64,000 nt of DNA from the NCBI GenBank assembly GCA_003223215.1, contig QHYH01000081.1, positions 82,481 to 146,480 on the forward strand, written 5' to 3'. Shown piece by piece: positions 45,898 to 55,539 of the stretch. The first letter of the stretch is position 1, and each line of letters begins with the position of its first letter. This DNA comes from Acidobacteriota bacterium. GTDB taxonomy: Bacteria; Acidobacteriota; Terriglobia; Acidiferrales; UBA7541. The translations under genes were made by a program, and so were the position numbers. A model generated the notes under the pieces. The model worked only from the letters and a program-made list of their open reading frames with translations. It made no database searches and had not been told where the DNA came from.

Positions 45898-48639
45898 CTA
45901 TTCAGTTCGTAACGCTTCCGAGGGTGAAATCAGGCTTGCCCGCAACGCCGGTATTAACGATGCGACCAGCGCCGAGAACCCAAGTGTTAGAACGGCCACG
46001 AAAATCTCCGCAGGGTCATACGGATTCAATCCGTAGAGTTGGCTGCCCAGGAATTGCACCGCCGCCAAAGCCAGGGGCAATCCAACAACCAGACCAATGG
46101 CCACCAGCGCGAACGCGCCGCGAATTATCAGCGCGGCCGCTTGCGTGGCAGTGGCGCCGAGCGCCATCCGCACCCCAATCTCGTTGGTGCGGCGTCCGAC
46201 GTTGTAGGCTGTCACTCCATACAGCCCGACGCAAGCCAAAACAAGCGAAAGAATTCCGAAGAACGACGTGAGTTGTGCAATCAGGCGCTGCTGCCGGAAT
46301 GTGCCAGCCACTTGCTCTCTCAAGGTCTGAATGGAAATGATCGGCAGGTTGGGATCCACCGAGGCCATGGCCTGGCGAATCTGCCCAGAGGACACGCTGG
46401 CTCCCGGCCGGGTGACAATAAGAATATCGTGCAGGAAATGCGAGCCTGGGTTGCTGTCCTTTCCGGTTGGCAACACGTCATGTTGCGCTTCGGGAACAAA
46501 GAAGAATGGGCCAATCGGGTGGTCAAGATCGAAGTCCAGATAGCGCGCGTCTTGGGCCACGCCTACAATTTCGTATTGGCGGGACGTCCCCATCCCAGTC
46601 TGTCCGAAGTACTTCTCGATTGGGTCCTCTTTCTGGAAAAACTTGCGCGCAAACGCCTGGTTGATCACGGCCACGTGCTGTGAAGTCGCAGTGTCGAGAT
46701 CGGAGATCCCGCGTCCCTCGATAATGGGAGTTCCGACGGCGGTAAAATATCCCGCAGTGACGCGATCCCAGGAAGTAGAAACGTCGTCCTTCGGTCCGGG
46801 CGCCGGACGTCCATCCACCCACACGCCAGCACCCCAATTGTTGCGGCTCAGCGGCGAGTACTGGCAGATGGCCACGTCCGACACACCGAGAACGCTCGAT
46901 AATGAATTCTGGATCCGCCCGTAAAGTGTGGTGAGTTGGTCTGGTCGATAGGCGACAAGACTCGGATCGATCCTGACGATCGTGCGCCGGTCCTGCGCGA
47001 AGCCAAAGTCTTGATTCTCGAGGTGGCGCAGAGCCGCCGTCAGCAGTCCGGATGCAGCCAGCAGCACCAGCGAGAGCGCTGCCTGGCACACGACCAGGGT
47101 CTTCCGAGGGAGCGCGCCTGTGCGGACAGTGGATCGGCTAGCTCCCCGGAGGGCTTCGATGGGATCTATCCGTGTGGTCATCCACGCCGGAGCGATGCCG
47201 AAAGTAACTCCCGCGATCAGCGAAACGCCGAAGGCAAAGAGCAGGACCGGCATGGAAGACGACGCGTCGATGGGAATAGCTGCCATTCCGCTCGTCGGCG
47301 GAAATGCGAAGTGCAGAATAAGGCGCGTCCCCGCAAATGCAATCACCAGACCCGCCACACCACCTGCGAGTGAGAGCAAAATGCTTTCGGCGAGGGCCTG
47401 CCTCACGAGCCGGAGCGCCTGCGCCCCCAGTGCTATCCTCAACGATATCTCCCGCCGCCGCTCCATGCCGCGCACGAGCATCAGATTGGCGACGTTGGCG
47501 CAGACAATGAGGAGCACGAAACTTGTCACCATCATCAGGATCTGAAGCCAGTGCTCATATTCCTCACGCATGCTCGTGATGCCGGCGCCTCCGGGGCGCA
47601 AGAACAGGGTCTGCTCGGGAAATTCCGCGCGATCGTTGGCGCTCATGTCACCCCAACGCGAGCGCAGCCACTGCTTGAGCTCCGCCCTCATCTGAGCTTC
47701 GATGGAGGCGGGGTTCGCGCCGGGCAGGATACGTCCGATTAGGTCTAACCAGGAATTGTCGGACTGATAGATATCCGCAGCGGCACCCAGCAACGGTTGG
47801 GTGTTGATCGGCAGAAAGAAATCGGGTGGATTCGTGCGCAGGGTGTCGCCAAAGAAACGCGGCGGAGTGATTCCCACGACCGTAAATGGCTTGTCGTCTA
47901 TGTTGAAGACGCCACCGACGACGGAAGGATCCGACTCATATCGTTGCTGCCATAAGCGATAGCTCATCACTGCGGCAGGTGGAGCGCCGGCTTGGTCGTC
48001 GCCGGCGGTCAGCAGCCGTCCGGCATAGGCGCTGATGCCGAACATGGTGAAGTAATTGCCCGAAACGAACTCCCCGGGATAGCCTTGCGCTGCCTCGGCG
48101 CTACCGGAGCGCCGCACACCTAGCAGCGAGGTGCTCGCCTGGAACGCCGCCAATTCTCGAAACCCTTGGGTGTGGTCCCGGAAATGTTTGTAAAGATCGT
48201 AGGAGACAAGGGAAAACTCGTTTTCTTGGCTGTACCCGCCCCAATAGCAACAACGTGCTTCTTTTCCCAAGCGATACAATTCAGCCGGATCGGCCACTGC
48301 CAGCGACTTCAGCAGAACCGCATAGACCAACGTAAAAATGGAAGTGGTCGCGCCAATGCCTAGCGCCAGGGTGAGCACAACCGTGACCGTGAACGCGGGG
48401 CATCTCCGCAATCGACGTGAAGCATACCGCATGTCGTGCAGCAGAGCTTCTACAGACGGTAATCCCCGCTCATCCCGGTACTCTTCCTTTACGGCCTCCA
48501 CCGCGCCGAACTTCAGGATCGCCTGGCGCCGCGACTCTTCCGGAGACAGACCGGCGCGCAGGTTGTCCTCCGCCTGCAAGGCGATGTGAGCTTCAATCTC
48601 GGCTCGCAGTCGTTCCTCATCCTTTTCGGTTCTCGCCAC
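45898..48639 (-). CDS. MacB/FtsX-type orphan permease (acidobacterial ADOP type)
   Basis: 913 residues with no own ATPase. An N-terminal permease-prefix region (LRAEIEAHIALQAEDNLRAG) is followed by a first membrane helix (AFTVTVVLTLALGIGATTSIF), a large extracytoplasmic MacB core domain, then three FtsX-like helices (WLQILMMVTSFVLLIVCANV and following). A second copy of helix, core and FtsX unit follows (VVCQAALSLVLLAASGLL onward). This doubled layout is typical of the acidobacterial duplicated orphan permeases. The function is unknown; they may act in envelope export or sensing. The PadR gene lies 34 bases upstream on the same strand. Confidence 0.9.
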   Translation of the reverse strand: MARTEKDEERLRAEIEAHIALQAEDNLRAGLSPEESRRQAILKFGAVEAVKEEYRDERGLPSVEALLHDMRYASRRLRRCPAFTVTVVLTLALGIGATTSIFTLVYAVLLKSLAVADPAELYRLGKEARCCYWGGYSQENEFSLVSYDLYKHFRDHTQGFRELAAFQASTSLLGVRRSGSAEAAQGYPGEFVSGNYFTMFGISAYAGRLLTAGDDQAGAPPAAVMSYRLWQQRYESDPSVVGGVFNIDDKPFTVVGITPPRFFGDTLRTNPPDFFLPINTQPLLGAAADIYQSDNSWLDLIGRILPGANPASIEAQMRAELKQWLRSRWGDMSANDRAEFPEQTLFLRPGGAGITSMREEYEHWLQILMMVTSFVLLIVCANVANLMLVRGMERRREISLRIALGAQALRLVRQALAESILLSLAGGVAGLVIAFAGTRLILHFAFPPTSGMAAIPIDASSSMPVLLFAFGVSLIAGVTFGIAPAWMTTRIDPIEALRGASRSTVRTGALPRKTLVVCQAALSLVLLAASGLLTAALRHLENQDFGFAQDRRTIVRIDPSLVAYRPDQLTTLYGRIQNSLSSVLGVSDVAICQYSPLSRNNWGAGVWVDGRPAPGPKDDVSTSWDRVTAGYFTAVGTPIIEGRGISDLDTATSQHVAVINQAFARKFFQKEDPIEKYFGQTGMGTSRQYEIVGVAQDARYLDFDLDHPIGPFFFVPEAQHDVLPTGKDSNPGSHFLHDILIVTRPGASVSSGQIRQAMASVDPNLPIISIQTLREQVAGTFRQQRLIAQLTSFFGILSLVLACVGLYGVTAYNVGRRTNEIGVRMALGATATQAAALIIRGAFALVAIGLVVGLPLALAAVQFLGSQLYGLNPYDPAEIFVAVLTLGFSALVASLIPALRASLISPSEALRTE

Positions 48640-48673
48640 GAGCTGAGCCGCTTAACGAAGCGCCTTAGCCTCC

Positions 48674-49030
48674 TCATTTCAGATCCTCCGCCCTCACCGC
48701 AAAAAATCGGTCAATGATTGCTGCTGTCTGATCCCAATCATGTTTCTCGGCCTGCAACTGCTTGCGCCCCTGCCGCGTCAGCCGGTAGAAGCGTGCCTTG
48801 CGGTTGTTTTCCGAAACGCCCCACCCCGAGGTGATTGAGCCCTCCTGCTCGAGCTTCAACAGAACCGGATAGAGAGTGCCTTGATTCACTGCGAGCAAGT
48901 CTCCGCTGATCTGCTCGATGCGACGAGCGATGCTGTAACCGTGCATCGCGCCCAGCACATCAAGGGTCTTAAGGACCATCAGCGCCAATGTGCCTTGCAG
49001 CACGTCCCTCTTCTGTTTCTTCTCTTCCAT
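48674..49030 (-). CDS. PadR-family transcriptional regulator
   Basis: 118 residues from the ATG at 49030; an ATG at 49063 is also in frame. A winged helix-turn-helix is visible: LQGTLALMVLKTLDVLGAMHGYSIARRIE, then NQGTLYPVLLKLEQEGSI, followed by a basic wing and a short C-terminal helix. PadR genes commonly sit directly before ADOP permeases and probably repress the pair. The sequence CCCAATGGAA occurs at both candidate starts, 33 bases apart. Confidence 0.9.
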   Translation of the reverse strand: MEEKKQKRDVLQGTLALMVLKTLDVLGAMHGYSIARRIEQISGDLLAVNQGTLYPVLLKLEQEGSITSGWGVSENNRKARFYRLTRQGRKQLQAEKHDWDQTAAIIDRFFAVRAEDLK

Positions 49031-49238
49031 TGGGTTCCCAACAGAAGCTTGGCACATTTCCATTGGGAAAGCAACAGGGCGGCGGCCTTCTTATGGCCTC
49101 CTTTCGTGGCGGTGCCGCTTCCTGCGAGTGCGGTCAAAAAAAACGCTTGATAACCCGGCGGTCTTGTTGGTAAGTTCTGAATAGACAGAAGATACAGACA
49201 TGGGCGGACAAACGCAATGCCGCGCAAGGCCCTGACCC

Positions 49239-50214
49239 GTGGCTCAGAAGTTCATCCTGCGCACAGGCCAAACTCTCTTTCCATCAGGACTGAGAATGGC
49301 TGTCGTCGGGGGCGCATCCTGGCTGATTCTTTTGGCTGGCGTTCTCCGCGGCTTTTTTCGGCTGAGCATTTTTGATCTGTTGTTCCTTCTCGCGCCGTGG
49401 GTAATGGCTCCCCTCGGTTTGAACCTGGTGGCTGCACAGGCCGACCGCCTTGCTCAAATGAACGTATTGGTCGTCCGGTACTTACTGTTTCCAGCCGCGG
49501 CTCTAGCTCTACTGCGAGCTTCTTTCTAAAAGACGGGCGGGCAGCGGGTGCGTTGGTATGCCCGTGGCTCATTGTGGCTTCGGCGGTGGCTCTCGACGGC
49601 CTGGAGAGGTTCATCAGAACGCGCCTGCAATCGTTCCCGGAATTCTGTTTCGCTCTTGGCGAAGGATATGCGTTTGTCGGCGCACTGTGGCTCGCGGCCT
49701 CGCGCACAGGAATGCAACTTTTTGGTTTCCGTGAGCCCATCGTGCTCCTGACGGCGATCCATTTCCATTACGCATGATTGATGGCGGCAATCCTTGCGGG
49801 GCTCGCGGCATCCTCGATGCGCACTCCCCTGGCTCTGCGAACTGCTTTGTCGTGTGCCGTTGCCGGTCCTGGTCTGCTGGGTCTGGCGTTTCTCATCGGT
49901 CCAAAACTGAAACTCGCGGCCGTCTGCCTGCTGGTGATTGGCGGATGTGGGATTGCTTTTGCAACTTTTCGTGTTGGATTGGGTAAAGCCCGCGGAATTG
50001 GTGGACGCCTGCTGCTCCTTGGAAGTGTCTGCGTAATTTTTGGGATGGCACTCGCAGGCATGTGTGGGCTATGGGCGAATACCCGCTCCATGCCTTTGTC
50101 AATCTCGAACAAATGGCGCGCTATCATGGGGTTCTCAATTCGGTCGGCTTTGGTCTGTGCTCGCTCGTGGGCTGGAGCTTGTTGCAACGTAAGAGTATGC
50201 CGGAATGCCAATGA
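49239..50214 (+). pseudogene. YndJ-family membrane protein, frameshifted and with a nonsense codon
   Basis: A multi-helix membrane protein recognisable as YndJ-like from three pieces. Piece one runs from GTG 49239 (ASWLILLAGVLRGFFRLSIF) to a stop at 49527. The frame moves by -1 near 49505-49528 and gives GALVCPWLIVASAVALDGLE, then LLTAIHFHYA. The next codon is TGA (49775-49777), where the family has Gly (HFHYAG), so GGA probably became TGA; the same frame then continues LMAAILAGLA. A second -1 shift near 50066-50074 leads to MARYHGVLNSVGFGLCSL and a stop at 50212. HFHYA and HGVLNSVGF are the family hallmarks. The gene is dead as given. Confidence 0.8.
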
Positions 50215-51602
50215 AATTGCCGGATCTGTGGCGATGGGACGGACGTGTCGTCCGCCTGGCCTACGCCACCGTGGGGCTTGTCGGCGTGGCCATCAAACAC
50301 AATCTAGACCGGCTGATTGCATCCTCGTTCCTGGGCTATAAGAACAGTTCAATTACTGGGTGCCTCTGGGGAGGGCGGCGCGGCTGAATCATCTCTCGGA
50401 TACCGAAGCCAAATTTCTCGCAACGTTGTTGCTTGTCTCGATTCCGTTTATCTGGGTCGGCGTGGCGATGACGGTGAAACGGCTGCGCGACGCGGGCCAG
50501 CCGCTTTGGCTTGTGATCCTTTTCTTTGTCCCTCTTATCAATTTGCTGTTTTTTCTCCTTCTTTGCGCGTTGCCGCCGCATGAGCGTTCTCAAGAATTGG
50601 AAGGAGCGCCGTGGCCGGGACCGCATGGAATCGATCGCTTCATCCCACACAGCAAAATCGGCAGCGCCGCGCTTTCGATTGTGGTTGCAACCGTTCTGGG
50701 TCTCGGGTTCGTTGTCATGGGAACCCTCTAGTGATCGGCGCTTACGGCTGGGGCTGTTCGTGGCTCTCCCTTTCTGCCTTGGAATGTTTTCGGTGCTGCT
50801 GTACAGCTACCACGAGCCACGAGAGTGGTTTGACTGCATGGGTTTGGCGCTCGTGCCCGTGGGCTTGGTTGGCGTCACGCTGGTTCTGATCGCCGTACAA
50901 GGAATCATCTGCGTGCTGATGGCCGCGCCGTTTGCGTTGGCCCTGGCGGCGCTTGGAGGCGCGCTCGGTTATGCGATCCAGGCGCGTCATTGGCGTCCAA
51001 AGCAGACGCCTGCCATGTTCTCCATTTTGATTTTGCTGGTGCCGGCATGGTTTGGAGCGGAGCGCGCAGCGGCTTTGCGACCGCCCGTCTACGAGGTCCG
51101 CACTGCGATCGAAGTGAATGCGCCTACCAAGAAAGTGTGGAATGAAGCGGTTGCCTTTGCCGACATTCCGCCGCCGAAGGAACTGCTGTTTCGCTCGGGA
51201 GTCGCCTACCCAATTCGTTCTGAGATTACCGGACATGGCGTTGGCGCTGTTGGCGCTGTGAGGCAGTGCATTTTCTCGACAGGACCGTTTGTCGAGCCAA
51301 TCGAAGTGTGGGACGAGCCGCATTTGCTGAAGTTCGGAGTGACGGCAAGTCCGGCGCCGCTCAATGAACTGACACCGTATGGACATATCGACGCGCCGCA
51401 CCTGCACGGGTACTTTGTTTCGGAGGAAGGCCAGTTCTTGCTGACCGCGCTTCCTGGCGGACGCACGCGGCTCGAAGGCGCAACGTGGTATCACAACGCC
51501 ATGTGGCCGGCGACGTATTGGCATTGGTGGTCGGACTACATCATTCGCAAGATCCATTCCCGCGTGCTGGAACATATTCGAGCCCAAGCCGAGAGTCGTT
51601 GA
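50205..51602 (+). pseudogene. DUF805-SRPBCC fusion protein, three frameshifts
   Basis: Reconstructed as one gene starting at ATG 50205: LPDLWRWDGRVVRLAYA and KHNLDRLIAS are DUF805-like. Near 50335-50345 the frame shifts by -1 and gives FNYWVPLGRAARLNHLS, then WVGVAMTVKRLRDAG and several helices. A second -1 shift near 50728 gives VIGAYGWG, and a third in the G run near 50751 gives LFVALPFCLGMFSVLLYSYH. The C-terminal part (about 51090-51602) is an SRPBCC/polyketide-cyclase-like domain (YEVRTAIEVNAPTKKVWNEA). The ORF 50526-51602 alone could still encode a membrane-SRPBCC protein. It overlaps the end of the yndJ remnant. Confidence 0.7.
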
Positions 51603-51649
51603 CATTGTTCTTTAGTGCAGACAGCACAGAGAACGCAGAGAAGAAAATC

Positions 51650-52084
51650 GATGGAACATTTCACAACCCAATGTCAAACACGGGACAGAGAAAGACGAAT
51701 TGATGGCCACGCTTTCCGGTTTCTTCAGTTTTCTCGCCGCGCTGCCGGCCGCTACGGGTCTTTACGGAGTGATCTCCTACATGGTCGTCCAGCGCACCAA
51801 GGAGATCGGAATCCGCATGGCCATCGGCGCAAAGCGCGTGGACGTCGTAGGCATGATCTTGAGGGAAGCAGGTATCCTGACGGTTGCAGGCCTGGTGATC
51901 GGGACCGCCCTGGCTCGGGCTTCTGCCAGTAGTGAAGTCACTGCTATACGGATTGAAGCCGCGTGACCCATTCACGTTGGTCATCGCCGTAGTCACCCTG
52001 ACGGCCGTTGCGGCGCTCGCCACCCTCCTACCCGCCTACCACGCTTCGCGACTGGATCCCCTGAAGGCCCTACGTTATGAGTAG
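51650..52084 (+). pseudogene. C-terminal remnant of an ADOP/MacB-type permease
   Basis: Only the last FtsX-like unit remains: LMATLSGFFSFLAAL, then GLYGVISYMVVQRTKEIGIR and the GAKRVDVVGMILREAG block. The frame changes near 51930 and continues SLLYGLKPRDPFTLVIAVVT to HASRLDPLKALRYE and a stop at 52082-52084. A further shift lies near 51695. The family C-terminus DPLKALRYE is intact. It is a plus-strand fragment, unlike the complete minus-strand copy at 45898-48639. The start boundary is approximate. Confidence 0.8.
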
Positions 52085-52689
52085 CTGAGCACTTGCAGCT
52101 GGCAGAGCTCCGCGTTTGCTCGGCATTTTTCAAACCGACTCTCCTCGCTCCTCTGGTACAATCCGCCACCGGCAGATCAGCTATGAACTCGCACTTCGCC
52201 TGGCCGTCGTCGCATTTGGTTTTTTGCTTCCTCTGGTTGCACAGGAACCAACTTCGACTCTATGACTTCGACGCCTTTGCGAAACGGAGCAACTTGGGTT
52301 GCAAATAGAATTGACACTCATGCGACCTGAATCGTTCCCGGGACCGCTGGCTGAGGTTCAAGTTTCTGCTTAGTCTAAACCTACTAGTACCGGGTCGGCC
52401 GATCTGTGCTTTGATCACCGATAGCCTCATTCCGCATCCCTTGTATGCAGCTCAAAAGGAAGAGTTTGCAGCAGCCAGTAGCAAGGCTTCGCATCCAGGG
52501 GCAGTCATGGCAAAGACAGACACTGTAATTGGAGTCGTCTGTTGGCCAGGAAACAGGAAATAGATCCTCCGAAAGAGGTTTCGCGGAGGGGAAGAGAAAC
52601 TAATTTCTTCGGATGGTGTTGGGGTCTACAGCAAAGGTTGGTCGCCACCGGCAGGGTCGTATGGCGGCTAGAGCTTTTTGGGCCGAATC
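52085..52689. other. intergenic region with a possible hairpin
   Basis: About 600 bases. CCTCCG and CGGAGG (52566-52571 and 52583-52588) can pair with a 11-base loop. No gene or RNA was recognised; a plus-strand ORF at 52093-52308 does not look like a protein. Confidence 0.4.
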
Positions 52690-54684
52690 ATGAGATTCGT
52701 TAAGGCCAACATTGCTGGACTCACCTCCCCACGGCAACAGTCCGAGATGAAATCCATCCTGGGCGGCACGTGGCCGCCGCTCATGCCGTTGCCGGTATTC
52801 AAGTATGAAACAGATGAGTATCGCGCCACGATTGATTTCGACAAGAAGCGCGGAGAGTGGGTGTGTCGAAAGACATCTTTGCCGTCCAACAAGCTTCAGG
52901 AACTGCGCGGTGGACTGAGAGAAATCACCATGGCATTGCCCCATGGCGAAGCAGAAATGTTCACCGAAGACGCGGAACAGCAGGAACAGGAACTGGAGAA
53001 GGATGCTAATCGTCGTCTTCAGGCCATTCATGACTGGAGAGAGAACTACGAGAACGGCGCACGCTATTTTGAACTACGAGACTATCTCTCGGAGAGCCAG
53101 CGAACCGAAATTGACGACAGCCTCCGGCTGTCTCTTACTGCCCGCCAGCTTCAGTTCAATTCGAAGAACGTTGCGTATGTTTTTGACGCTCTTTCGACTG
53201 CGGGCGGCAGGTTTGCAGCGCTCATTGAATTCGCGAAGCGGAATAAAGCGAGGCAGGGAACTGGCCCCCAGGCACAAGGGGAAGGAGCTAGGGAGGCTGA
53301 ACCCGCAATTGACCACGACAAGCAGTCCCTGGGAATCAATTCTCGCGAGCTCGGACCCGTCCTTAATAACAATAACCCGTTTGTTCAAGATCAGGAAGCC
53401 GCAGAGCGTTGCACCGGCGCCGACGAGTTCCCGGCCGTGTCGATTAAGGATGTTCTCCCGGAGCAAGACCAGGCCTCCTTGGCAGAACGAATGGCACACA
53501 CTGCGTCTCAACAATTGGAGATCGAGACCTGTGAGATTGTGGATGCGGATTCTCAATCGCTCGTCGAACATCCTCACGAAGAAAGGCACCACTCCATCGC
53601 ATCTACCAGTTTTGCGCCGCAAGTTCGAACGGGCCAGTCGTCCGCGGATCGCATCGAGGGCTCGTCCTCGCGCTTTCCTGCTCTTGAAGTATCCGCATTT
53701 CAGGTCGCTGTATTTGCATTACTGTTTCTATTCGCGGTGATCGCTTTCACCGTTGGGCTCACAGTGGGACGCGGCCCGCTCGGGAGGCGCCTCCGAGAGG
53801 CCCCGAAATCGGTGCTCGCCATTGATGCCAAGTCACCGACACTGCTTGATCAAGCGCACGGATCGACTTCGCGAACTCCCACTCCGCCGGTGGCGAGTTC
53901 CGACACCGCGGGCACCAATAGGCTCGACGACGCCACGCCTTCCGAAGGAAAGTCCAAGGAGAGCACCCGAGGCTCAGAATATTTCGCGGAAGTACGGTCC
54001 ACGGATTCAGATTCATGTCCGACAAGGGAATCTAAAGCATCTGCTAGGCCCGAAGTCAATTCCGAGCACAGTGGCGCGATCGGGCTAATTGGGCGAAACG
54101 CATCGCCTCCGGCGAGTTCCAAGCTCGCACATTCAACCAAGACTGTCGGCCCGATAAGTAGTGCACCAAGAAGGCCCGCCCCATATGGACTAACCTCTAC
54201 GATAGGCGCAGCGCCGCACCTGCCAAGACCTTCGACGATCCTTGTCACTGCCCCAGGTCGGGGAAGCCAACCGTTCAGGGTGAGTTTCCCGAAGAAGGCG
54301 ATCGCCGCCACGTCTTCCTTCGCAATGTCCTCGCAGCTTTCTGTCCTCGTTTCTCCAGCGGCTCATAGGCCCGCTCGATTAGAAGCTGGCGGGCTTGTCT
54401 CCTTCGCTTGGCCTGGTTATCCAAGGCCGCGGGATCGCTATGGATTGGCTGAAACAATAAGGGTCCGCGCCACTATCGGGCAGCTTGGCCAAGTGCTGGA
54501 AGTAAAGTTCTTGAGCGGCTCCGTCTCTCTTCTTCCTACCACAGAACGAGCCATTCGCCAGTGGCGTTACAGCCCCACTTTGTTGGACAAAAGGCCGGTC
54601 CAAGCTCAACAGGACGTCACGATTGAATTCCGTCCGCCACAATATTCGTTGCAAGTGTCAACTCAGCATCCATCGCCCAACTAG
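52690..54684 (+). CDS. TonB-like C-terminal domain protein with one membrane helix
   Basis: 664 residues. The N-terminal third is charged and helical (EDAEQQEQELEKDANRRLQA). One membrane helix lies at about 336-362 (FQVAVFALLFLFAVIAFTVG). A long low-complexity Ser/Pro/Ala region follows. The last 90 residues resemble a TonB C-terminal domain (RVRATIGQLGQVLEVKFLSG, then RAIRQWRYSP). Such proteins are frequent in Acidobacteriota; a coupling role in envelope energy transfer is possible but not shown. ATG 52690 is taken as start; an in-frame TTG lies at 52678. Confidence 0.7.
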   Translation: MRFVKANIAGLTSPRQQSEMKSILGGTWPPLMPLPVFKYETDEYRATIDFDKKRGEWVCRKTSLPSNKLQELRGGLREITMALPHGEAEMFTEDAEQQEQELEKDANRRLQAIHDWRENYENGARYFELRDYLSESQRTEIDDSLRLSLTARQLQFNSKNVAYVFDALSTAGGRFAALIEFAKRNKARQGTGPQAQGEGAREAEPAIDHDKQSLGINSRELGPVLNNNNPFVQDQEAAERCTGADEFPAVSIKDVLPEQDQASLAERMAHTASQQLEIETCEIVDADSQSLVEHPHEERHHSIASTSFAPQVRTGQSSADRIEGSSSRFPALEVSAFQVAVFALLFLFAVIAFTVGLTVGRGPLGRRLREAPKSVLAIDAKSPTLLDQAHGSTSRTPTPPVASSDTAGTNRLDDATPSEGKSKESTRGSEYFAEVRSTDSDSCPTRESKASARPEVNSEHSGAIGLIGRNASPPASSKLAHSTKTVGPISSAPRRPAPYGLTSTIGAAPHLPRPSTILVTAPGRGSQPFRVSFPKKAIAATSSFAMSSQLSVLVSPAAHRPARLEAGGLVSFAWPGYPRPRDRYGLAETIRVRATIGQLGQVLEVKFLSGSVSLLPTTERAIRQWRYSPTLLDKRPVQAQQDVTIEFRPPQYSLQVSTQHPSPN

Positions 54685-54732
54685 TGGCGGTCAAATGAGT
54701 GGTCTCCTTCCGGGTGCCTCCGGAAGCTTGCG

Positions 54733-54967
54733 ATGAAACGGGAGGCCTTGGACAAGCCCAAACGCTTCGCTAAGGCTTGGCTGCGAGCCGGAAAAACCGT
54801 TGAACTACGGGATCGCGATAAAATTATCGCCCGTATTGTCCCTGCTGCACACCGCGAAGGAACGAAAGTAGAACTGCCGGACTTCGCGGCCCGACGCAAG
54901 AAGATTTTTGGCGACGGCGTTATGGCCGGGTCCCGATCTTCTGATCGAAGAACGAGGGCGCTATTGA
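54733..54967 (+). pseudogene. type II antitoxin gene with a one-base insertion
   Basis: A PhD/VapB-like antitoxin: GKTVELRDRDKIIARIVP and KVELPDFAARRKKIFGDGV. An extra C in the CCC run at 54932-54934 breaks the frame. Without it the protein would end GSDLLIEERGRY with a stop at 54965-54967, overlapping the toxin start as in normal TA pairs. As given, the antitoxin frame runs on into the toxin frame. Confidence 0.7.
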
Positions 54968-55370
54968 CGATTTACGTCTCGCTTTACGTCAAAGACGCTC
55001 ACTCGACGAGAGCTGACCAGATGTTGGCCGCCGGGGCTAGACCGTGGATTACGCCGCTTCATATTGCCGAATGGGCCCATGCCATTGCACAGCAAGTCTT
55101 TCGCCGGCAGATGACCATTACCGAAGCAGATCGCGTGCATCGAGAACTCGACGATGACCGCGCCGCTGGCCTGTGGGAAACCATCTCGGTTCCAAAGTCT
55201 ACCCCGGACGTCTGTGCAGATTTGGCCGCCGCTTTGGACCTAAGCTGGGAGTGTGTACTCTTGACAGCCTACATGTGGCCTGCGCCCTTGAACTAAAGGC
55301 TGAACGATTCTGGACTTTTGACGATCGACAGATGAAACTCACCAACCACTGGGCTCGAAAACCCGTTAGC
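54964..55370 (+). pseudogene. PIN-domain toxin (VapC-like), deleted and frameshifted
   Basis: The toxin starts at TTG 54964: TIYVSLYVKDAHSTRADQML. Homologues usually read TIYADTSFLVSLYVKD-like here, so about six residues including the first catalytic Asp are missing, consistent with a small in-frame deletion near the repeated TTTACGTC. Near 55240 the frame shifts by -1, after which LGVCTLDSLHVACALELKAERFWTFDDRQ restores the PIN C-terminal motifs with the later Asp residues. The end is diffuse. RNase activity is not expected. Confidence 0.7.
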
Positions 55371-55491
55371 CGATATCCCCTATACCCGTGCTCCGCAAAA
55401 ATTCTTTCTACCATTGACCTCGGGGAATGCCCATTTCGGCGGCCGCATGGGGCCGTAATTCCATCACTCGCGCAACGGCGGAAAATTCCGC

Positions 55492-55523
55492 TTGACAATA
55501 TGACCCATGCTGTCATATTGTCA
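55492..55523 (+). promoter_or_regulatory. promoter covered by a 31-bp perfect palindrome, likely operator of the GntR regulator
   Basis: TTGACA (55492-55497) and TATTGT (55516-55521) are spaced by 18 bases. The arms TGACAATATGAC (55493-55504) and GTCATATTGTCA (55512-55523) are perfect 12-bp inverted repeats around a 7-base spacer, covering most of both hexamers. The next gene, 17 bases downstream, encodes a YtrA-type GntR repressor, so autorepression of the three-gene operon is the natural reading. Confidence 0.8.
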
Positions 55524-55539
55524 TAGGACAGAGTGACGC

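Noticed and set aside
49775-49777. TGA read as glycine (genetic-code change)
   Set aside because: The same gene has two frameshifts, and all intact genes nearby use TGA only as stop, so simple decay is far more likely.
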